Assembly: GCA_963837425.1 (NCBI GenBank)
Contig: CAWINH010000005.1
Span: 248,001 to 312,000, forward strand
DNA: 64,000 bases
Source: CAWINH01 sp963837425
GTDB lineage: Bacteria; Chloroflexota; Limnocylindria; QHBO01
Direction: 5' to 3'
Shown: positions 1 to 8,258 of the stretch, piece by piece
How positions within the stretch are numbered: position 1 is the first letter of the stretch
Layout of the letters: every line of letters begins with the position of its first letter
Translations under genes and position numbers: made by a program
Notes under the pieces: generated by a model
What the model saw: only the letters and a program-made list of their open reading frames with translations
Database searches by the model: none
Told to the model about the DNA's origin: nothing

Positions 1-293
1 TCGTGGGCGTCACCCGCCATGCCGACCCGAACGAGGAGCTCGGCATCCCGCTGCTCGAGATCAGCCACGAGCAGGAGCGGCGGCACCTCGACCGCCTGGC
101 GAACGTGCGCGCCGAGCGCGACGCCGAGGCGCATGCGAAGTCGCTCACGCGCCTCCGCGACGAGGCGGCCCGCGGCGACGTGAACCTCATGCCGGCCATC
201 ATGGAGGCGGTCGCCGCCTACGCGACGATCGGCGAGATGTGCAACGTCCTGCGCGCCGTCTACGGGGAGTACCGCGAGCCATTGGCCGTCTGA
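1..293 (+). CDS. Methylmalonyl-CoA mutase-like acyl-CoA mutase, large subunit, C-terminal end (partial)
   Basis: Only the last 97 or so codons are present; the gene begins upstream of the window, and the GTG at base 3 is internal. The visible part (DPNEELGIPLLEI, then an arginine-rich helix, then NLMPAIMEAVAAYATIGEMC near the end) matches the C-terminal part of the catalytic domain of B12-dependent acyl-CoA mutases, which interconvert methylmalonyl-CoA and succinyl-CoA or related acyl-CoAs. The end NVLRAVYGEYRE is the family's usual last helix before the separate B12-binding domain, and the stop follows at once, so the B12-binding domain would be on another polypeptide. Substrate specificity cannot be judged without the active-site half. 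Confidence 0.8.
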   Translation, partial: VGVTRHADPNEELGIPLLEISHEQERRHLDRLANVRAERDAEAHAKSLTRLRDEAARGDVNLMPAIMEAVAAYATIGEMCNVLRAVYGEYREPLAV

Positions 294-587
294 GCGCCGT
301 CTAAGCGCCGCCTTGGCGCGGGTCGGGCGCAGCCCGGAACGATCGAACGCCCCGGGATCGCAGGGCACGCGCCTGCGCCCGACCCTCAGGGGCTCAGCCT
401 GCCAGATGACCGCTTACCGCCCGCTTATCGGCTCGAGATCCCCCGCCGATCGTCATCCCCACCTCACCACCAAGGTCCCACCCTCCGACTGAAACCCAGG
501 CCGGATCGGATGCCTCGGTACAGGCATGAGATCCCCTTCGTCTTCGGACCGCCGCGAGCTGCGGCGGGCGGTTCGGCGGGCGGCGCC

Positions 588-1286
588 ATGAAGCTGTCCG
601 GCCGGCTGAGCCTCATCGTCCTTATCGGTCTGACCATGGTGATCCTGGTTGCGACCGACCAGATCCTTCCCGCCACGTCCGAGTACCAGGCCCAGATTCG
701 CGTCTGGCTCGCGGCCCGCGCAGCCGGCCTCGCGTCGCTGGCCCTCGTAACGCTGACGGTGTCGCTGGGCATTGCCATGAGCCATCCGCAGCAGAGCCAG
801 TGGAGACAGTCGAAGCGCATCTTCCCGTGGCACGAATCGCTGTGGGTCTTCACGCTTGCGTTCATCGGGGTCCACGTCGCGAGCCTGGTCGTCGACAACT
901 ACTCCGGGGTGGGCATTGCGGGCGCCCTGATCCCGGGCCTCTCCACGTACCGTTCGGTCCCGGTGGCGCTCGGCGTCCTCGCGCTGTACGCGCTGCTGAT
1001 CACGGCTCTGACAGCCCGCTACACGAAGTTCCTGCCCGCCGGCACCTGGCTGCGGCTCCACCGCCTCTCAGTCGTGGTCCTCGTGCTGGGATGGGCCCAC
1101 GGCGTCCTGGCCGGGACCGATACCGATGCGCTGCGCCCTGCCTACTGGGCGATGGCGATCGTGGTGCTCGCTGCCGCCGTTTACCGCTATTGGGTCGTCC
1201 GCGAGCGTACCCGGCGAACCATCCCGCTTTCCCCGGCTCTCACACCAAAGGAGGAACGTCATGTCACACCTCACCCTGCGCCGTAG
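588..1286 (+). CDS. Ferric reductase-like transmembrane (b-type haem) protein
   Basis: The protein has about 232 residues and six hydrophobic segments. Two pairs of histidines lie in membrane helices at about residues 82 and 96 (WHESLWVFTLAFIGVH) and 158 and 171 (LHRLSVVVLVLGWAH), the bis-histidyl haem pattern of the ferric reductase/YedZ-type cytochrome family. It should move electrons across the membrane. The ATG at 588 is preferred because the frame upstream (alternative ATG at 510) adds a Gly/Ala/Arg-rich stretch unlike the family. Its 3' end overlaps the next gene by 26 bases, and ApbE lies three genes downstream, so a small flavin/haem redox module is likely. No FMN-binding domain protein is visible in the cluster, which is the usual partner. 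Confidence 0.75.
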   Translation: MKLSGRLSLIVLIGLTMVILVATDQILPATSEYQAQIRVWLAARAAGLASLALVTLTVSLGIAMSHPQQSQWRQSKRIFPWHESLWVFTLAFIGVHVASLVVDNYSGVGIAGALIPGLSTYRSVPVALGVLALYALLITALTARYTKFLPAGTWLRLHRLSVVVLVLGWAHGVLAGTDTDALRPAYWAMAIVVLAAAVYRYWVVRERTRRTIPLSPALTPKEERHVTPHPAP

Positions 1287-1734
1287 CTTCGTCGTGGTCA
1301 TTGCCATTGGCAGCCTGTTCGCCGGCGCCGCAGCGATCCGCGCCGCTGCCGGCTGGACTGCCGATGCGGCACCACTCGGCGATCGCCCGCCCGACCCGAA
1401 TGCCCTCGTCGCGCAGCTGCAGGATGAGCAGTCCCGTGCGGCAAGCCTGGGCGATCAGCTCAGCCAGGTCACCGCCCGCGCAGCCGAGCTGCAGGGCGCG
1501 CTCGAGGCTGCACAGAGCAAGGCGGAGACCGACAGGGCCTCGGCGGACGACATGACCGCGCAGCTCGCCGCCGCCAAGGCGCGGCTCGCGGACCTCGAGG
1601 CTCAGCTGGCCAGGGCCCGGGCCGCAGCCGTGACCACGACAACCGTCGCCGCACCCGCGCCATCGACGACGGCCACGGCCACGAGCACCCCGAGCCAGTA
1701 CGAGGACGGTTCCGGCGAGCCGGGCGACGACTGA
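1261..1734 (+). CDS. Secreted or membrane-anchored coiled-coil protein, unknown function
   Basis: The protein has 157 residues. Residues 8-30 are one hydrophobic segment (signal peptide or anchor), followed by a roughly 75-residue heptad-rich coiled coil of alternating Leu, Ala, Gln and Glu (residues 45-120), and a Thr/Pro/Ser-rich low-complexity tail. A strong Shine-Dalgarno sequence (AAAGGAGG) lies about 7 bases before the ATG. The start lies inside the end of the haem membrane protein gene, and the stop overlaps the next start as TGATG, so the four genes from 588 to 3108 look translationally coupled. The sequence gives no family; a structural partner of the haem protein is an inference from position only. 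Confidence 0.7.
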   Translation: MSHLTLRRSFVVVIAIGSLFAGAAAIRAAAGWTADAAPLGDRPPDPNALVAQLQDEQSRAASLGDQLSQVTARAAELQGALEAAQSKAETDRASADDMTAQLAAAKARLADLEAQLARARAAAVTTTTVAAPAPSTTATATSTPSQYEDGSGEPGDD

Positions 1735-2168
1735 TGGCGGCGCCCCGCCCGATCGTCCACGTGCCCCTGCTCGCTGCGGCCTCGGCTGGACTGTACGCGG
1801 TCTCGCTGTCGGCCATCGCCCTGCTCCAGGCGCAGCATGACGGGCAGGTGCTCGCCAGCCGCCAGCCGCTCGTCGACGCTGCGGCGCGAGCGGCGGAGGA
1901 GCGATCGCTGACCGAGGCCGCGGTGCAGCGGGCAAGCACCCTCCTGGGCGCCGCCTCGGACCAGTACGCGGCCGCCACCGGAGCGTCGGGTGATCTCGAC
2001 GCCACCCTGACGGCACTGGCCCAGCAGGTTGCGGCGCTGACCGGCGCCGCGGCGCAGCTGCCCGCGACCGTGGCACTGCCCGCGCCGCCGGCGCGCGTCG
2101 TGGTGGCGGCCCCTGCCCCCGCGGCCGCGCCGGCAACGCAGGCCACGACCGGGGCCAGTGGGCACTGA
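1734..2168 (+). CDS. Small Ala-rich membrane-anchored protein, unknown
   Basis: The protein has 144 residues. Residues 10-30 are a hydrophobic anchor, followed by an Ala-rich helical region and a Pro/Ala-rich tail. The ATG overlaps the previous stop (TGATG), and its own end overlaps the GTG start of apbE by 11 bases. Composition and layout (anchor, helix, Pro/Ala tail) resemble the preceding coiled-coil protein, so the two may be partners or diverged duplicates. No family is recognised. Confidence 0.6.
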   Translation: MAAPRPIVHVPLLAAASAGLYAVSLSAIALLQAQHDGQVLASRQPLVDAAARAAEERSLTEAAVQRASTLLGAASDQYAAATGASGDLDATLTALAQQVAALTGAAAQLPATVALPAPPARVVVAAPAPAAAPATQATTGASGH

Positions 2169-3108
2169 CGTGCACATCTGGGGCCACGAGGCGCGCGCGA
2201 TGGGTTCGCCCCTGCGGCTCGTGACCCACGGGCCGTCCCGGAATGACGCGCGCGCCGCCTGGCGGGCAGTGCGCGACGACATCGAGCGCACTGAACAATG
2301 CCTCTCGCGCTTCCGGCTCGACAGCGACCTCTCGCTCCTGAACACCGCCGACCCAAGGGCGTGGCGCGCGGTCCCTCGGCGGCTGACGGCCATGCTCCAC
2401 GCCCTCCACCGCGCGCAGCGAATGACCGACGGACGCTTCGATCCCGGCGTGATCGATCACCTTGAGGCGCTCGGTGAACGGGCCGGCGTTCCGCTGCCCC
2501 CGAACCTCGCCGGTACCGAGAAGGGCCGGCCGTGGTTGACGCGCGATGCTCGCCGGCAGCGCTTCCGCACGGCCCGGCCGGTCGACTCCGGAGGCATCGG
2601 CAAGGGGCTGGCGCTGCGCTGGGCGCACGCAGCCGCGTTCCACGTGCTGGGCGCGACGGCGGGCTTCCTCATCGAGGCCGGCGGCGACCTGGTCATGAAC
2701 CGGCCGGGTCCCGACGACGGCGCGTGGAGCGTGGCCGTCGAGGACCCGCGCGATCCGGCGCGCCAGCTTGCCGTCCTGCGGGCCGCCGAGGGCGCGGTGG
2801 CCACCTCCTCGATTGCCGTTCGGACCTGGGTCGGGCCGGACGGTTCGGTGGTCCATCATCTGATCGACCCGGCCAGCGGCCAGCCGGCACGCACCGGCCT
2901 GCTGTCGGTGACCGTCCTCCACGCCGATCCGGCCTGGGCCGAGGTCTGGTCGAAGGCCCTCTTCCTGGCCGGGTTGAGCAGCATCGGCCCTGAGGCGCGC
3001 CGGCGCGGGATGGCGGTGTGGTGGGTCGAGGCCGATGGCAGCCTGCACCTGACCCCGGCGGCACGCGAGCTGACGATCTGGACTCGCGAGCGGGCGAACG
3101 CCGCCTGA
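2158..3108 (+). CDS. apbE: FAD:protein FMN transferase (ApbE family)
   Basis: ApbE enzymes attach FMN from FAD covalently to Ser/Thr of target flavoproteins outside the membrane. The 316-residue protein shows the family blocks in order: CLSRFRLDSDLSLLN (residues about 47-61), DSGGIGKGLALRWA (about 142-155), EAGGDLVM (about 170), ATSSIAVRTW (about 220), and HHLIDPASGQPA (about 238), which includes the metal-site His/Asp. No signal peptide or lipobox is visible, unlike many exported homologues. The start is GTG 2158, overlapping the previous gene; an in-frame ATG at 2200 is an alternative. Its operon with a haem membrane protein suggests maturation of a redox flavoprotein, but no obvious FMN-acceptor protein is encoded nearby. 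Confidence 0.88.
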   Translation: MGTDVHIWGHEARAMGSPLRLVTHGPSRNDARAAWRAVRDDIERTEQCLSRFRLDSDLSLLNTADPRAWRAVPRRLTAMLHALHRAQRMTDGRFDPGVIDHLEALGERAGVPLPPNLAGTEKGRPWLTRDARRQRFRTARPVDSGGIGKGLALRWAHAAAFHVLGATAGFLIEAGGDLVMNRPGPDDGAWSVAVEDPRDPARQLAVLRAAEGAVATSSIAVRTWVGPDGSVVHHLIDPASGQPARTGLLSVTVLHADPAWAEVWSKALFLAGLSSIGPEARRRGMAVWWVEADGSLHLTPAARELTIWTRERANAA

Positions 3109-3126
3109 CCCGGTATCCTCAGCCCC

Positions 3127-4002
3127 ATGCGGCTGTACCTCGTGGATGCCACCTTCGAGTTGTTCCGCGCCTATTTTTCGCGCCCCACCGAGCACGGCCC
3201 GGACGGCCGCCCGGTGAACGCCGTGCGGGGGCTCATCGACTCGATGCTCAGCCTCCTGCGGGAGCCGGGAGTGACCCACGTCGCCGCGGCCACTGATCAC
3301 GTGATCGAGAGCTGGCGAAACGACCTCTTCGCCGGCTACAAGAGCAGCGCCGGGGTGGCCGCCGATCTGCTCGCGCAGTTCGCGGACGCGGAGCGGGCGC
3401 TGCGAGCGCTCGGCATCGTGACCTGGCCAATGGTCGAAGACGAGGCGGACGACGCGCTGGCAGCGGCGGTCGCACGCCACGGCCCCGACCCGCGCGTTGA
3501 GCAGGTCGTGATCTGCAGCGTGGACAAGGATCTGTCGCAATGCGTCGAGGGGACGCACGTCGTGCTCCGCGACCGGATGCGGCGGATCACGTACGACGCC
3601 GCCGGAGTGATCGCGAAATTCGGCGTCTCACCGCCTTCGATCCCCGACTACCTGGCGCTGGTGGGTGACAGCTCCGACGGGTATCCGGGGCTGCCGGGCT
3701 GGGGCGCAAAGAGCGCCGCGGCGGTCCTCAGCCGCTGGCAGCACCTCGACCGGATCCCCGCCTCGCCGCTCGACTGGGAGGTCCCGCTGCGCAACGCGGT
3801 GCGGCTGGCGGCCACCCTCCACCAGCAGATGCCCGAGGCCCTGCTCTTCCGGCGCCTTGCCACCCTGAACCGGGATGCGCCGATCGACGGGCGGTTGGAG
3901 GAGCTCGAGTGGCGGGGGGTGGCCCGCGCCGACTTCACCTCCCTGTGCGCCGAGCTCGGCTTCAGAACGATCGGCCAGCGCGTCCACCGCTGGGCAGACT
4001 GA
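3127..4002 (+). CDS. 5'-3' exonuclease / flap endonuclease (PolA N-terminal-like)
   Basis: The 291-residue protein corresponds to the stand-alone 5'-nuclease domain of DNA polymerase I (T5 exonuclease family), which removes RNA primers and 5' flaps. Acidic metal-binding motifs are visible: VDAT near residue 6, EDEADDALAAA near 103-113, SVDKDLSQ near 131, and GDSSDGYPGLPGWGAKSAA near 182, which is the metal site followed by the helix-hairpin-helix. There is no polymerase domain. A TATCCT box lies at 3114-3119, 7 bases before the ATG, with no Shine-Dalgarno, which points to a leaderless message separate from apbE. Confidence 0.9.
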   Translation: MRLYLVDATFELFRAYFSRPTEHGPDGRPVNAVRGLIDSMLSLLREPGVTHVAAATDHVIESWRNDLFAGYKSSAGVAADLLAQFADAERALRALGIVTWPMVEDEADDALAAAVARHGPDPRVEQVVICSVDKDLSQCVEGTHVVLRDRMRRITYDAAGVIAKFGVSPPSIPDYLALVGDSSDGYPGLPGWGAKSAAAVLSRWQHLDRIPASPLDWEVPLRNAVRLAATLHQQMPEALLFRRLATLNRDAPIDGRLEELEWRGVARADFTSLCAELGFRTIGQRVHRWAD

Positions 4003-4081
4003 AGCCGCTCGCCGGCCAATCTGTCCAGGACTTTCGGGGGCCTTTCTGTGGGGTTAAGGGCGGGATACGGTGCCCTCCCAC

Positions 4082-5293
4082 ATGTCTCGTCGATTCGTCG
4101 TCGCGGCCCTGGGAGCCGCGCTCACCCTGGCCGGCCTGGGCCTGCCCGGCATGGCACCCGGCGCCTCGGCTGCCTCGTGCTCGGCCTGGAGCTCCCAGAC
4201 CTCACCGCCGCCCACGATTCGTGTCTTCCGGCACCTGAGCGGCGACGTCGACACCGTGGACTTTGCGGCGTACGTCAAGAACGTCCTGTCGCGAGAATGG
4301 ATCAGCTCGTGGACGACCGAATCGCTGCGCTCCGGCGCGCTGGCGGTGAAGTCCTACGCCTGGTACCAGGTCCTGCACTGGCGCGGCGGCACGAACGAGG
4401 CGGGCGAATGCTTCGACCTTCGAGACGACACGTACGACCAGGTCTATGACCCGTTGCAGGCGACCTGGCCGACGGCGGCCGCGGCCGTCGACGCGACCTG
4501 GGCCACGCGGGTCCTGAAGAACGGGGCGATCTTTCCCACCTATTACAACGCGGGTGCCATGGGCGAGGCATGCGGCGCGAACGCGAACGGATGGAAGGCC
4601 TACCAGTGGGGCACCCAGGCGTGCGGGCTAGACGGGAAGACGGCCGCCGAGATCATGCTCGTCTACTACTACCCGGGCGTCACCGTGAGCGACGCGCCCG
4701 CCGCCACGGCCAGCCCCACGCCCACCGCGACGCCGAGTCCGACCCCAATCCCGGAGCCCGCGACCCCAACTCCAACCGCGCTCCCGACTCCGGCGTCCAC
4801 GACCCCAACCCCGGACCCCACGACCCCAACTCCAACCGCGCTCCCGACTCCGGCGCCCACGACGCCGACTCCGACCCCCACGCCGACGCCGACGCCTCCG
4901 GCCACGCCCGCGCCGACCGCGGTCCCGACCGCGACCCCCACGCCGCCGTCTCAGGAGCTCCCGGGTGGCGGACAATCCGGCCTTGAGGGTGCGGCCGCGC
5001 CTCCCCCGCCGCCAGCCGCGAACCCACAACCGGTGGTGGCCGCGGCAGCCACGCAACCGGTGCTCGTCGGGTACGTCGGGGGAGTCACGCCGTGGAACCG
5101 CTGGATGACACGCATGGACCACCTGCTCGAGGCATGGGATAGGCCCGCTCCAGCGCCGCTGCCCACCGTTCGGCCGTCGGGTGACCTGCGCCTCACCACG
5201 TTCCGTGTCCTGTGGCAGGAGGCGCTCGGCGACCTCGTGCGTGGCCTGATGGACGGGCTGCTACGTCCCGAGTCCCAACCCCCGGGCTCCTGA
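4082..5293 (+). CDS. Secreted SpoIID/LytB-domain protein with Pro/Thr linker
   Basis: SpoIID-type domains act on peptidoglycan (lytic transglycosylase activity in sporulating relatives). The order is: signal peptide (residues 1-31, ending GASA), SpoIID domain (about 45-200, including SLRSGALAVKSYAWY and a YYNAGAMGEACG block), a Pro/Thr/Ala low-complexity linker of about 90 residues (about 210-300), and a C-terminal part of about 100 residues with no known domain. The ATG at 4082 is chosen; GTG 4070 is in frame four codons upstream. A TACGGT box lies 10 bases before the ATG. No sporulation genes are near, so a wall-remodelling role outside sporulation is more likely. Confidence 0.8.
   Translation: MSRRFVVAALGAALTLAGLGLPGMAPGASAASCSAWSSQTSPPPTIRVFRHLSGDVDTVDFAAYVKNVLSREWISSWTTESLRSGALAVKSYAWYQVLHWRGGTNEAGECFDLRDDTYDQVYDPLQATWPTAAAAVDATWATRVLKNGAIFPTYYNAGAMGEACGANANGWKAYQWGTQACGLDGKTAAEIMLVYYYPGVTVSDAPAATASPTPTATPSPTPIPEPATPTPTALPTPASTTPTPDPTTPTPTALPTPAPTTPTPTPTPTPTPPATPAPTAVPTATPTPPSQELPGGGQSGLEGAAAPPPPPAANPQPVVAAAATQPVLVGYVGGVTPWNRWMTRMDHLLEAWDRPAPAPLPTVRPSGDLRLTTFRVLWQEALGDLVRGLMDGLLRPESQPPGS
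4741..4860 (+). repeat. 60-bp tandem repeat, two copies, in the Pro/Thr linker
   Basis: Bases 4741-4800 and 4801-4860 are two head-to-tail copies of a 60-bp unit that differ at only a handful of positions. In frame they encode two 20-residue Pro/Thr-rich blocks of the SpoIID-domain protein. Being a multiple of three, copy changes would lengthen or shorten the linker without a frameshift. Confidence 0.9.
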
Positions 5294-5305
5294 GGGCTCC
5301 TCCGC

Positions 5306-6259
5306 TCAGCCCGCCGGCCGCAGGTTCCGCATCGCCACCGACGCCGCCGCCACGTCCTGGGCAGCGAGCCCCACGCTCTTGAAGACGGTGATCGCACCGG
5401 CGGGGCGGTCCTCCACCCAGTCGCGGCCCACCGTGCCAATCTCTTCGAGCTGGCCCTCGGACGCAAAACCCGCGGCGATGGCGGCCGCCAGGTCGCCGGC
5501 CTCGGCGCGTGCCGCTGCGAGCGAATCGACGACCACCCGGTGGGCCCGGGCGAACAGACCGGGCGGCAGTTCGACCATGTCCAGCCGAAATGCGCCGATA
5601 CCGTTCACGTGGGCTCCCGGCTCCACCCAGTCCGCGTCGAAGACCGGCACGCTCGAGGTGGTCGCGCAGCAGATCACGTCCGCGCCGCGCACCGCGTCCT
5701 CGGCTGTCGGCGTGTCGAGCACGCGGACCGATGACCCCAGCTCGTCACCAAGTCGCTCAGCGAGGGCGGCACGACCCGCTGCGCCTCGAGCGTGGATGCG
5801 TACCTCCCGGATCGGCCGCGCGGCGAGCACCGCGCGCACCTGCCAGATAGCCTGGGCCCCCGCACCGATGAGCCCCAGCACGGCGGCGTCGGGCCGGGCC
5901 AGCAGGCGCGTCGCGACGCCGGAGGCGGCGCCGGTGCGCATGGCCGTGATGGCTGCGCCGTCGAGCATCGCGAGCGGCGTGCCTGTCCGCGCGTCGAGCC
6001 AGGCGACCACCGCCTGCACGGTGGGGAGCCCTCGGGCCTCGTTGTGCGCCATGACGGTCACGATCTTCACGGTCGCTCCCGCGGCGTCATCGAGCACGCC
6101 CGGCATCACGAGCAGGTCACCGTCTCCCAGCGGCAGGCTCGTGCGCACCGGCGAGGCATCGCGACCGGTTGCGACGGCTCGATACGCATCCTCCACCGCG
6201 TCGAGCAGCTCGGGCATGGGGAGTGCCCGCTTCACGGCTTCCGCGTCGTAGAACCGCAT
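5306..6259 (-). CDS. Ornithine cyclodeaminase / mu-crystallin family protein
   Basis: This 317-residue NAD(P)-dependent family includes ornithine cyclodeaminase, alanine dehydrogenase and ketimine reductases. Visible features are the substrate-side block VKIVTVMAHNEARGLPTVQA (residues about 64-83), LDGAAITAMRTGAASGVAT (about 99-117), and the Rossmann motif GLIGAGAQAIWQV (about 129-141). The reaction cannot be told from sequence alone. A TAGGAT box at 6266-6271 is 6 bases from the ATG, so the mRNA is probably leaderless. The gene is divergent from the membrane protein at 6299, with only 39 bases between the starts, so the two promoters overlap. Confidence 0.85.
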   Translation of the reverse strand: MRFYDAEAVKRALPMPELLDAVEDAYRAVATGRDASPVRTSLPLGDGDLLVMPGVLDDAAGATVKIVTVMAHNEARGLPTVQAVVAWLDARTGTPLAMLDGAAITAMRTGAASGVATRLLARPDAAVLGLIGAGAQAIWQVRAVLAARPIREVRIHARGAAGRAALAERLGDELGSSVRVLDTPTAEDAVRGADVICCATTSSVPVFDADWVEPGAHVNGIGAFRLDMVELPPGLFARAHRVVVDSLAAARAEAGDLAAAIAAGFASEGQLEEIGTVGRDWVEDRPAGAITVFKSVGLAAQDVAAASVAMRNLRPAG

Positions 6260-6298
6260 GCACCGATCCTAGTCCACCGGGTACGATCCGCGAGCTTC

Positions 6299-6745
6299 AT
6301 GAACTGGTTCGGGATCCTCCTCGTCGCGCACGTTGCGCTTGCCCTCTCGCTGCTGGCGCCGAGCATCGTCTTGCCCTTCGTGCTGCGAAGCGACGAGGGT
6401 CGTCCGAGGCGCCTGGCACCGGTGCTCGTGGCTGCCCAGGGCACGGGCACGCTGTGGATCGCGGGCGGCCTGGTGCTGACCGGCGCCGGCCTGCTGACGA
6501 TCCTTGGTCTCGGGCTGCTGTCGCGACCGTGGCTCCTCGCCGCGCTGACGCTCTACGCGGGGAACCTCGTGGTCGCGGCATTCGTCTCGAGGCCGAACGT
6601 GCGACGGCTGCTCGGCATCGGCTCAGCGGATGACCAGGAAGCGTGGGCCAGGCTGGCGCGACGGCAGCGCCGCGTCGCCTACGCGATGGCGGCGGCGACC
6701 GGGGCCATCGGGCTTCTGATGAGTACGAAGCCGGAGCTGTGGTGA
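6299..6745 (+). CDS. Four-helix membrane protein, unknown (DUF2269-like)
   Basis: This 148-residue protein has hydrophobic segments at about residues 4-24, 43-65, 74-92 and 125-143. Size and topology resemble small integral membrane proteins of the DUF2269 type, but the identification is weak. The ATG is preceded by a TACGAT box (6282-6287), 11 bases upstream. The gene is divergent from the ornithine cyclodeaminase-like gene. Confidence 0.65.
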   Translation: MNWFGILLVAHVALALSLLAPSIVLPFVLRSDEGRPRRLAPVLVAAQGTGTLWIAGGLVLTGAGLLTILGLGLLSRPWLLAALTLYAGNLVVAAFVSRPNVRRLLGIGSADDQEAWARLARRQRRVAYAMAAATGAIGLLMSTKPELW

Positions 6746-6766
6746 GCGGCCTGGGCGGTCAGCCGG

Positions 6767-6874
6767 TCAGAAGTTCGGGATCGGCAGCGGCCGACCCATC
6801 AGCCAGTAGAGCCCTGCCACGATGAGCAGCATGGCAAGGACGAAGACCGCGAACCAGCGCAGGACCTCCCACAT
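6767..6874 (-). CDS. 35-residue single-pass membrane peptide
   Basis: This short frame begins ATG TGG GAG and encodes one long hydrophobic helix (residues about 5-27) ending GRPLPIPNF. A good Shine-Dalgarno sequence (GAGGGAG) sits about 9 bases upstream of the ATG, which is the main reason to accept it. The reading frame continues upstream, but only through an Arg-rich, non-membrane stretch. The gene lies alone between convergent and divergent neighbours. Function unknown. Confidence 0.5.
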   Translation of the reverse strand: MWEVLRWFAVFVLAMLLIVAGLYWLMGRPLPIPNF

Positions 6875-6986
6875 ATCGTCGTGCTCCCTCGATCTCTTGG
6901 TCGGCAGCTGACCTCCCCCTTTCGCGGATTCTACTCGCCGAGGCACCCGATCACGCTCATCCCCGGGCGCCCCTAGAATCGCGAGC

Positions 6987-8258
6987 GTGAGCCTGCGCCT
7001 GTTCGACGTTCGCCGCGGCAAGCTCGTGCCGTTCGCCCCGATCGGCGACGGGCCGGTCGGGCTCTACGTCTGCGGCGTGACACCGTACGACACCGGCCAT
7101 CTCGGGCACGCGTTCACCTACGTGAGCTTCGACGTCCTGCATCGGTACCTCGAGTACCTCGGCCACGACGTCGTCTATGTCCAGAACCTGACCGATGTCG
7201 ACGACGACCTCCTGCGCCGCGCCCGCGAGCTCGGGGAGGACTACCTCGCGCTCGGGAACCGGCACGTCACGACCTTCCTGACCGAGATGACGGCGCTGAA
7301 CTGGCTGCCACCGGACCACTTCCCACGAGCCACCGAGCACATCCCGCACATCCAGGCCCTGATCGGCTCGCTGCTCGAGCGCGGCCACGCGTACGTGGCG
7401 GAGGGACACGTCTACTTCTCGATCGAGGGCTGGCCGTCCTACGGGGAGCTCTCCGGCCTGCCGCGCGCCGCGATGCTGCCGATCGCGAACGAGCGCGGCA
7501 ACGTCCCCGAGATGCCCGGCAAGCGCGACCCGCTCGACTTCGTGCTGTGGCAGCCATCGGCCCCCGACGAGCCGTCGTGGCCGTCGCCCTGGGGCCCGGG
7601 GCGACCCGGGTGGCACATCGAGTGCTCGGCGATGAGCATGGCCTACCTCGGCGCCCGATTCGAAATCCACGGTGGCGGCGGCGACCTCGTCTTTCCCCAT
7701 CACGAGTCCGAGATTGCGCAATCGGAGGGGGCGACCGGCGAGCGGCCGTTCGTCGCGTGGTGGATGCACGCAGGCATGCTTCGGTACGGGGGCGAGAAGA
7801 TGAGCAAGTCGCTTGGCAACCTCGTCCTCGTCCGCGATCTCCTGCGCTCCTATCCCGGCGACGCGATCCGGCACTACCTCGTCTCCCATCATTATCGGGA
7901 GGAGCTCGATTTCGACGAGGCCGATCTCGAGGCGTCAGTCGTGCAGGCCGCTCGCCTGCGGCGCGCATGCCAGCTCGCCGAACAGGAGGATCCGTTCGCG
8001 TCGGCGCGCGCCGATCCGGCCTCTCTCCTGCCGCCGATCGCCGAGCATCGGGCGCGCTTCCTGGCGGCGATCGACGACGACCTCGGGACGCCCGCGGCGA
8101 TGCCCGAGCTCCACGCCCTCGCCGCGCTGACCCTCAATAGCGGCGACTCGGAGCTCCGTTCGCAGGCCGGCTGGATGGTCCGCGAGCTCGGCGCCCGGAT
8201 CCTCGGCCTGCGGCTGGCAACGGCGGCGGCCGCCTCCCTCGAGGGCTCTGCGGCGTGA
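6987..8258 (+). CDS. Cysteinyl-tRNA synthetase-like / MshC-like cysteine ligase
   Basis: This is a class I aminoacyl-tRNA synthetase catalytic domain of the CysRS group, 423 residues. Visible are the Zn-binding YVCGVTPYDTGHLGHA with the HIGH-type motif (about residues 27-42), YVQNLTDVDD (about 65-74), WHIECSAMSM (about 210), GGGGDLVFPHHESEIAQSEG (about 229-248), and GEKMSKSLGN (about 269-278). CysRS proper is about 460-480 residues with a C-terminal tRNA-recognition tail; this protein ends after a short helical region and lacks it, as does mycothiol enzyme MshC. The segment GVTPYDTGHLGHA is closer to MshC, while the ECSAM and PHHESEIAQSE blocks look like CysRS. I leave both open. GTG start, TAGAAT box 7 bases upstream. 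Confidence 0.8.
   Translation: MSLRLFDVRRGKLVPFAPIGDGPVGLYVCGVTPYDTGHLGHAFTYVSFDVLHRYLEYLGHDVVYVQNLTDVDDDLLRRARELGEDYLALGNRHVTTFLTEMTALNWLPPDHFPRATEHIPHIQALIGSLLERGHAYVAEGHVYFSIEGWPSYGELSGLPRAAMLPIANERGNVPEMPGKRDPLDFVLWQPSAPDEPSWPSPWGPGRPGWHIECSAMSMAYLGARFEIHGGGGDLVFPHHESEIAQSEGATGERPFVAWWMHAGMLRYGGEKMSKSLGNLVLVRDLLRSYPGDAIRHYLVSHHYREELDFDEADLEASVVQAARLRRACQLAEQEDPFASARADPASLLPPIAEHRARFLAAIDDDLGTPAAMPELHALAALTLNSGDSELRSQAGWMVRELGARILGLRLATAAAASLEGSAA

Noticed and set aside
1264..3558. Open frame of 764 codons on the minus strand
   Set aside because: Antisense to the coiled-coil, apbE and exonuclease genes; composition is that of a shadow frame.
4741..4860. Possible CRISPR-like repeats
   Set aside because: Two directly adjoining copies without spacers, inside a coding frame. 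No CRISPR array or cas gene was seen in the window.
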